A DNA stretch of 58,581 nucleotides from a virus: positions 1-58,581 of IMG/VR virus record IMGVR_UViG_3300046170_000288; one strand, written 5' to 3'. Shown one piece after another: positions 58,229 through 58,581 of this stretch. Each line of letters begins with the position of its first letter. Within the stretch, counting starts at the first letter, position 1. The translations under genes and the position numbers were made by a program. Below the pieces are notes generated by a model, which searched no databases, was not told the origin of the DNA, and was given only the letters and a program-made list of their open reading frames with translations.

Positions 58229-58581
58229 TATGCCAGTCCTCTTGATCTTAGTTTAATTTGTTTCTCTTCTTCGGATAATAATGCATTTTCAGTTGGCGTC
58301 AATCCCTGATTCATGGCGCCTGCTGCTGGTATAGCCGCAGTCTGAACCACTTGTTGATTAGGCATTGGTGTAAGTGGTAATGCTGATTGGCCTTCAGGCT
58401 CTGTATCAGGTAAAAAGTTTTCAAGATCTAATTGAAAATCACCATATAAATTTTGTATTTCTAGTAGATTTTTTATAGCTTCAAGCGTTCCTTCGGCACC
58501 TAAAAATGGATTAGGTTGTCCAGTTTCTCTAGCAATATCTTCAAATCTTTCTTGAATTTTTTCTGATGGAAAAAAAGGATC
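58228..58581 (-). CDS. C-terminal end of giant virion protein (runs off right edge)
   Basis: Open leftward from the edge for 117 codons: DPFFPSEKIQERFEDIARET, GQPNPFLGAEGTLEAIKNLL, QPLTP-like Gln/Pro-rich stretch, ending EEEKQIKLRSRGLA, stop 58230-58228. It very likely belongs to the gene running off the left edge: that gene ends ELLSG with two bases left over, so 1+3n bases are missing at the join. The Gln/Asn-rich end is typical of internal virion proteins. Confidence 0.6.
   Translation of the reverse strand, partial: DPFFPSEKIQERFEDIARETGQPNPFLGAEGTLEAIKNLLEIQNLYGDFQLDLENFLPDTEPEGQSALPLTPMPNQQVVQTAAIPAAGAMNQGLTPTENALLSEEEKQIKLRSRGLA

Noticed and set aside
1-58581. tRNA genes, CRISPR arrays, integrase or attachment sites
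   Set aside because: I scanned for T-loop motifs, direct-repeat/spacer patterns and recombinase motifs by eye and saw none. Absence from a visual scan is weak evidence.

Overview
This 58.6 kb window is almost certainly a near-complete genome of a tailed double-stranded DNA phage. It is AT-rich, packed with short overlapping genes, and has a P22/podovirus-type set of head and neck proteins: terminase, a long portal protein, scaffold, major capsid, and gp4-like and gp10-like neck proteins, with no tape measure or contractile sheath seen. Gene style and motifs resemble uncultured marine phages and phages of SAR11-type hosts; that host link is inference from remembered sequence style, not a database result. 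I saw no integrase, tRNA or CRISPR array.

Layout. Nearly all late genes read leftward from a promoter near 37.85 kb. In transcription order they are: terminase large subunit (37.7-36.2 kb), two large virion proteins (36.2-32.0), portal (31.9-29.4), a GTA-type 3TM holin-like protein (29.1-28.8), a run of tiny very basic proteins (28.75-27.25), a GroES-like co-chaperonin (27.1-26.6), scaffold (26.6-25.6), decoration and major capsid proteins (25.6-23.6), neck proteins (22.9-20.3), a long fibre/receptor-binding module with repeated C1q-like genes (20.3-11.3), a gp10-like hub protein (11.3-9.1), and Gly/Gln-rich putative internal or ejection proteins (9.1 to position 1). The last gene runs off the left edge and its end probably reappears at the right edge (58.58-58.23 kb), so the molecule is circular or circularly permuted in this assembly.

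The accessory/early part (37.9-58.0 kb) also reads mostly leftward: DNA polymerase I with proofreading domain (a Leu-762 type), SF1 helicase, primase-like protein, putative ssDNA-binding protein, DUF3310 protein, PD-(D/E)XK nucleases, an M15 endolysin with a spanin-like neighbour, a LAGLIDADG homing endonuclease, a ribbon-helix-helix regulator and many small zinc-ribbon proteins. A short rightward island (40.24-43.42 kb) holds a strong promoter, a structured GC-richer stretch, four clusters of a seven-base repeat AAGCNNC, small genes, a Cys-rich protein and the terminase small subunit. A second rightward gene at 56.5-58.0 kb is an SNF2-type helicase that converges on the end of the late block.

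Regulation. At least ten close matches to TTGACA-N16/17-TATAAT promoters are visible, several lying inside palindromes or back to back. An iteron-like array (GGTAGTAG) beside long A/T tracts at 43.83-43.98 kb is the best candidate for an origin.

Quality warning. At least 20 genes are interrupted by a single extra base, which restores a clean, conserved-looking reading frame when ignored (the lengths of all the single-insertion genes are 3n+1). Many of these insertions turn GCT into GCCT or CCT into CCCT on the coding strand. Most are probably sequence errors, so I give the repaired gene spans and flag each break.
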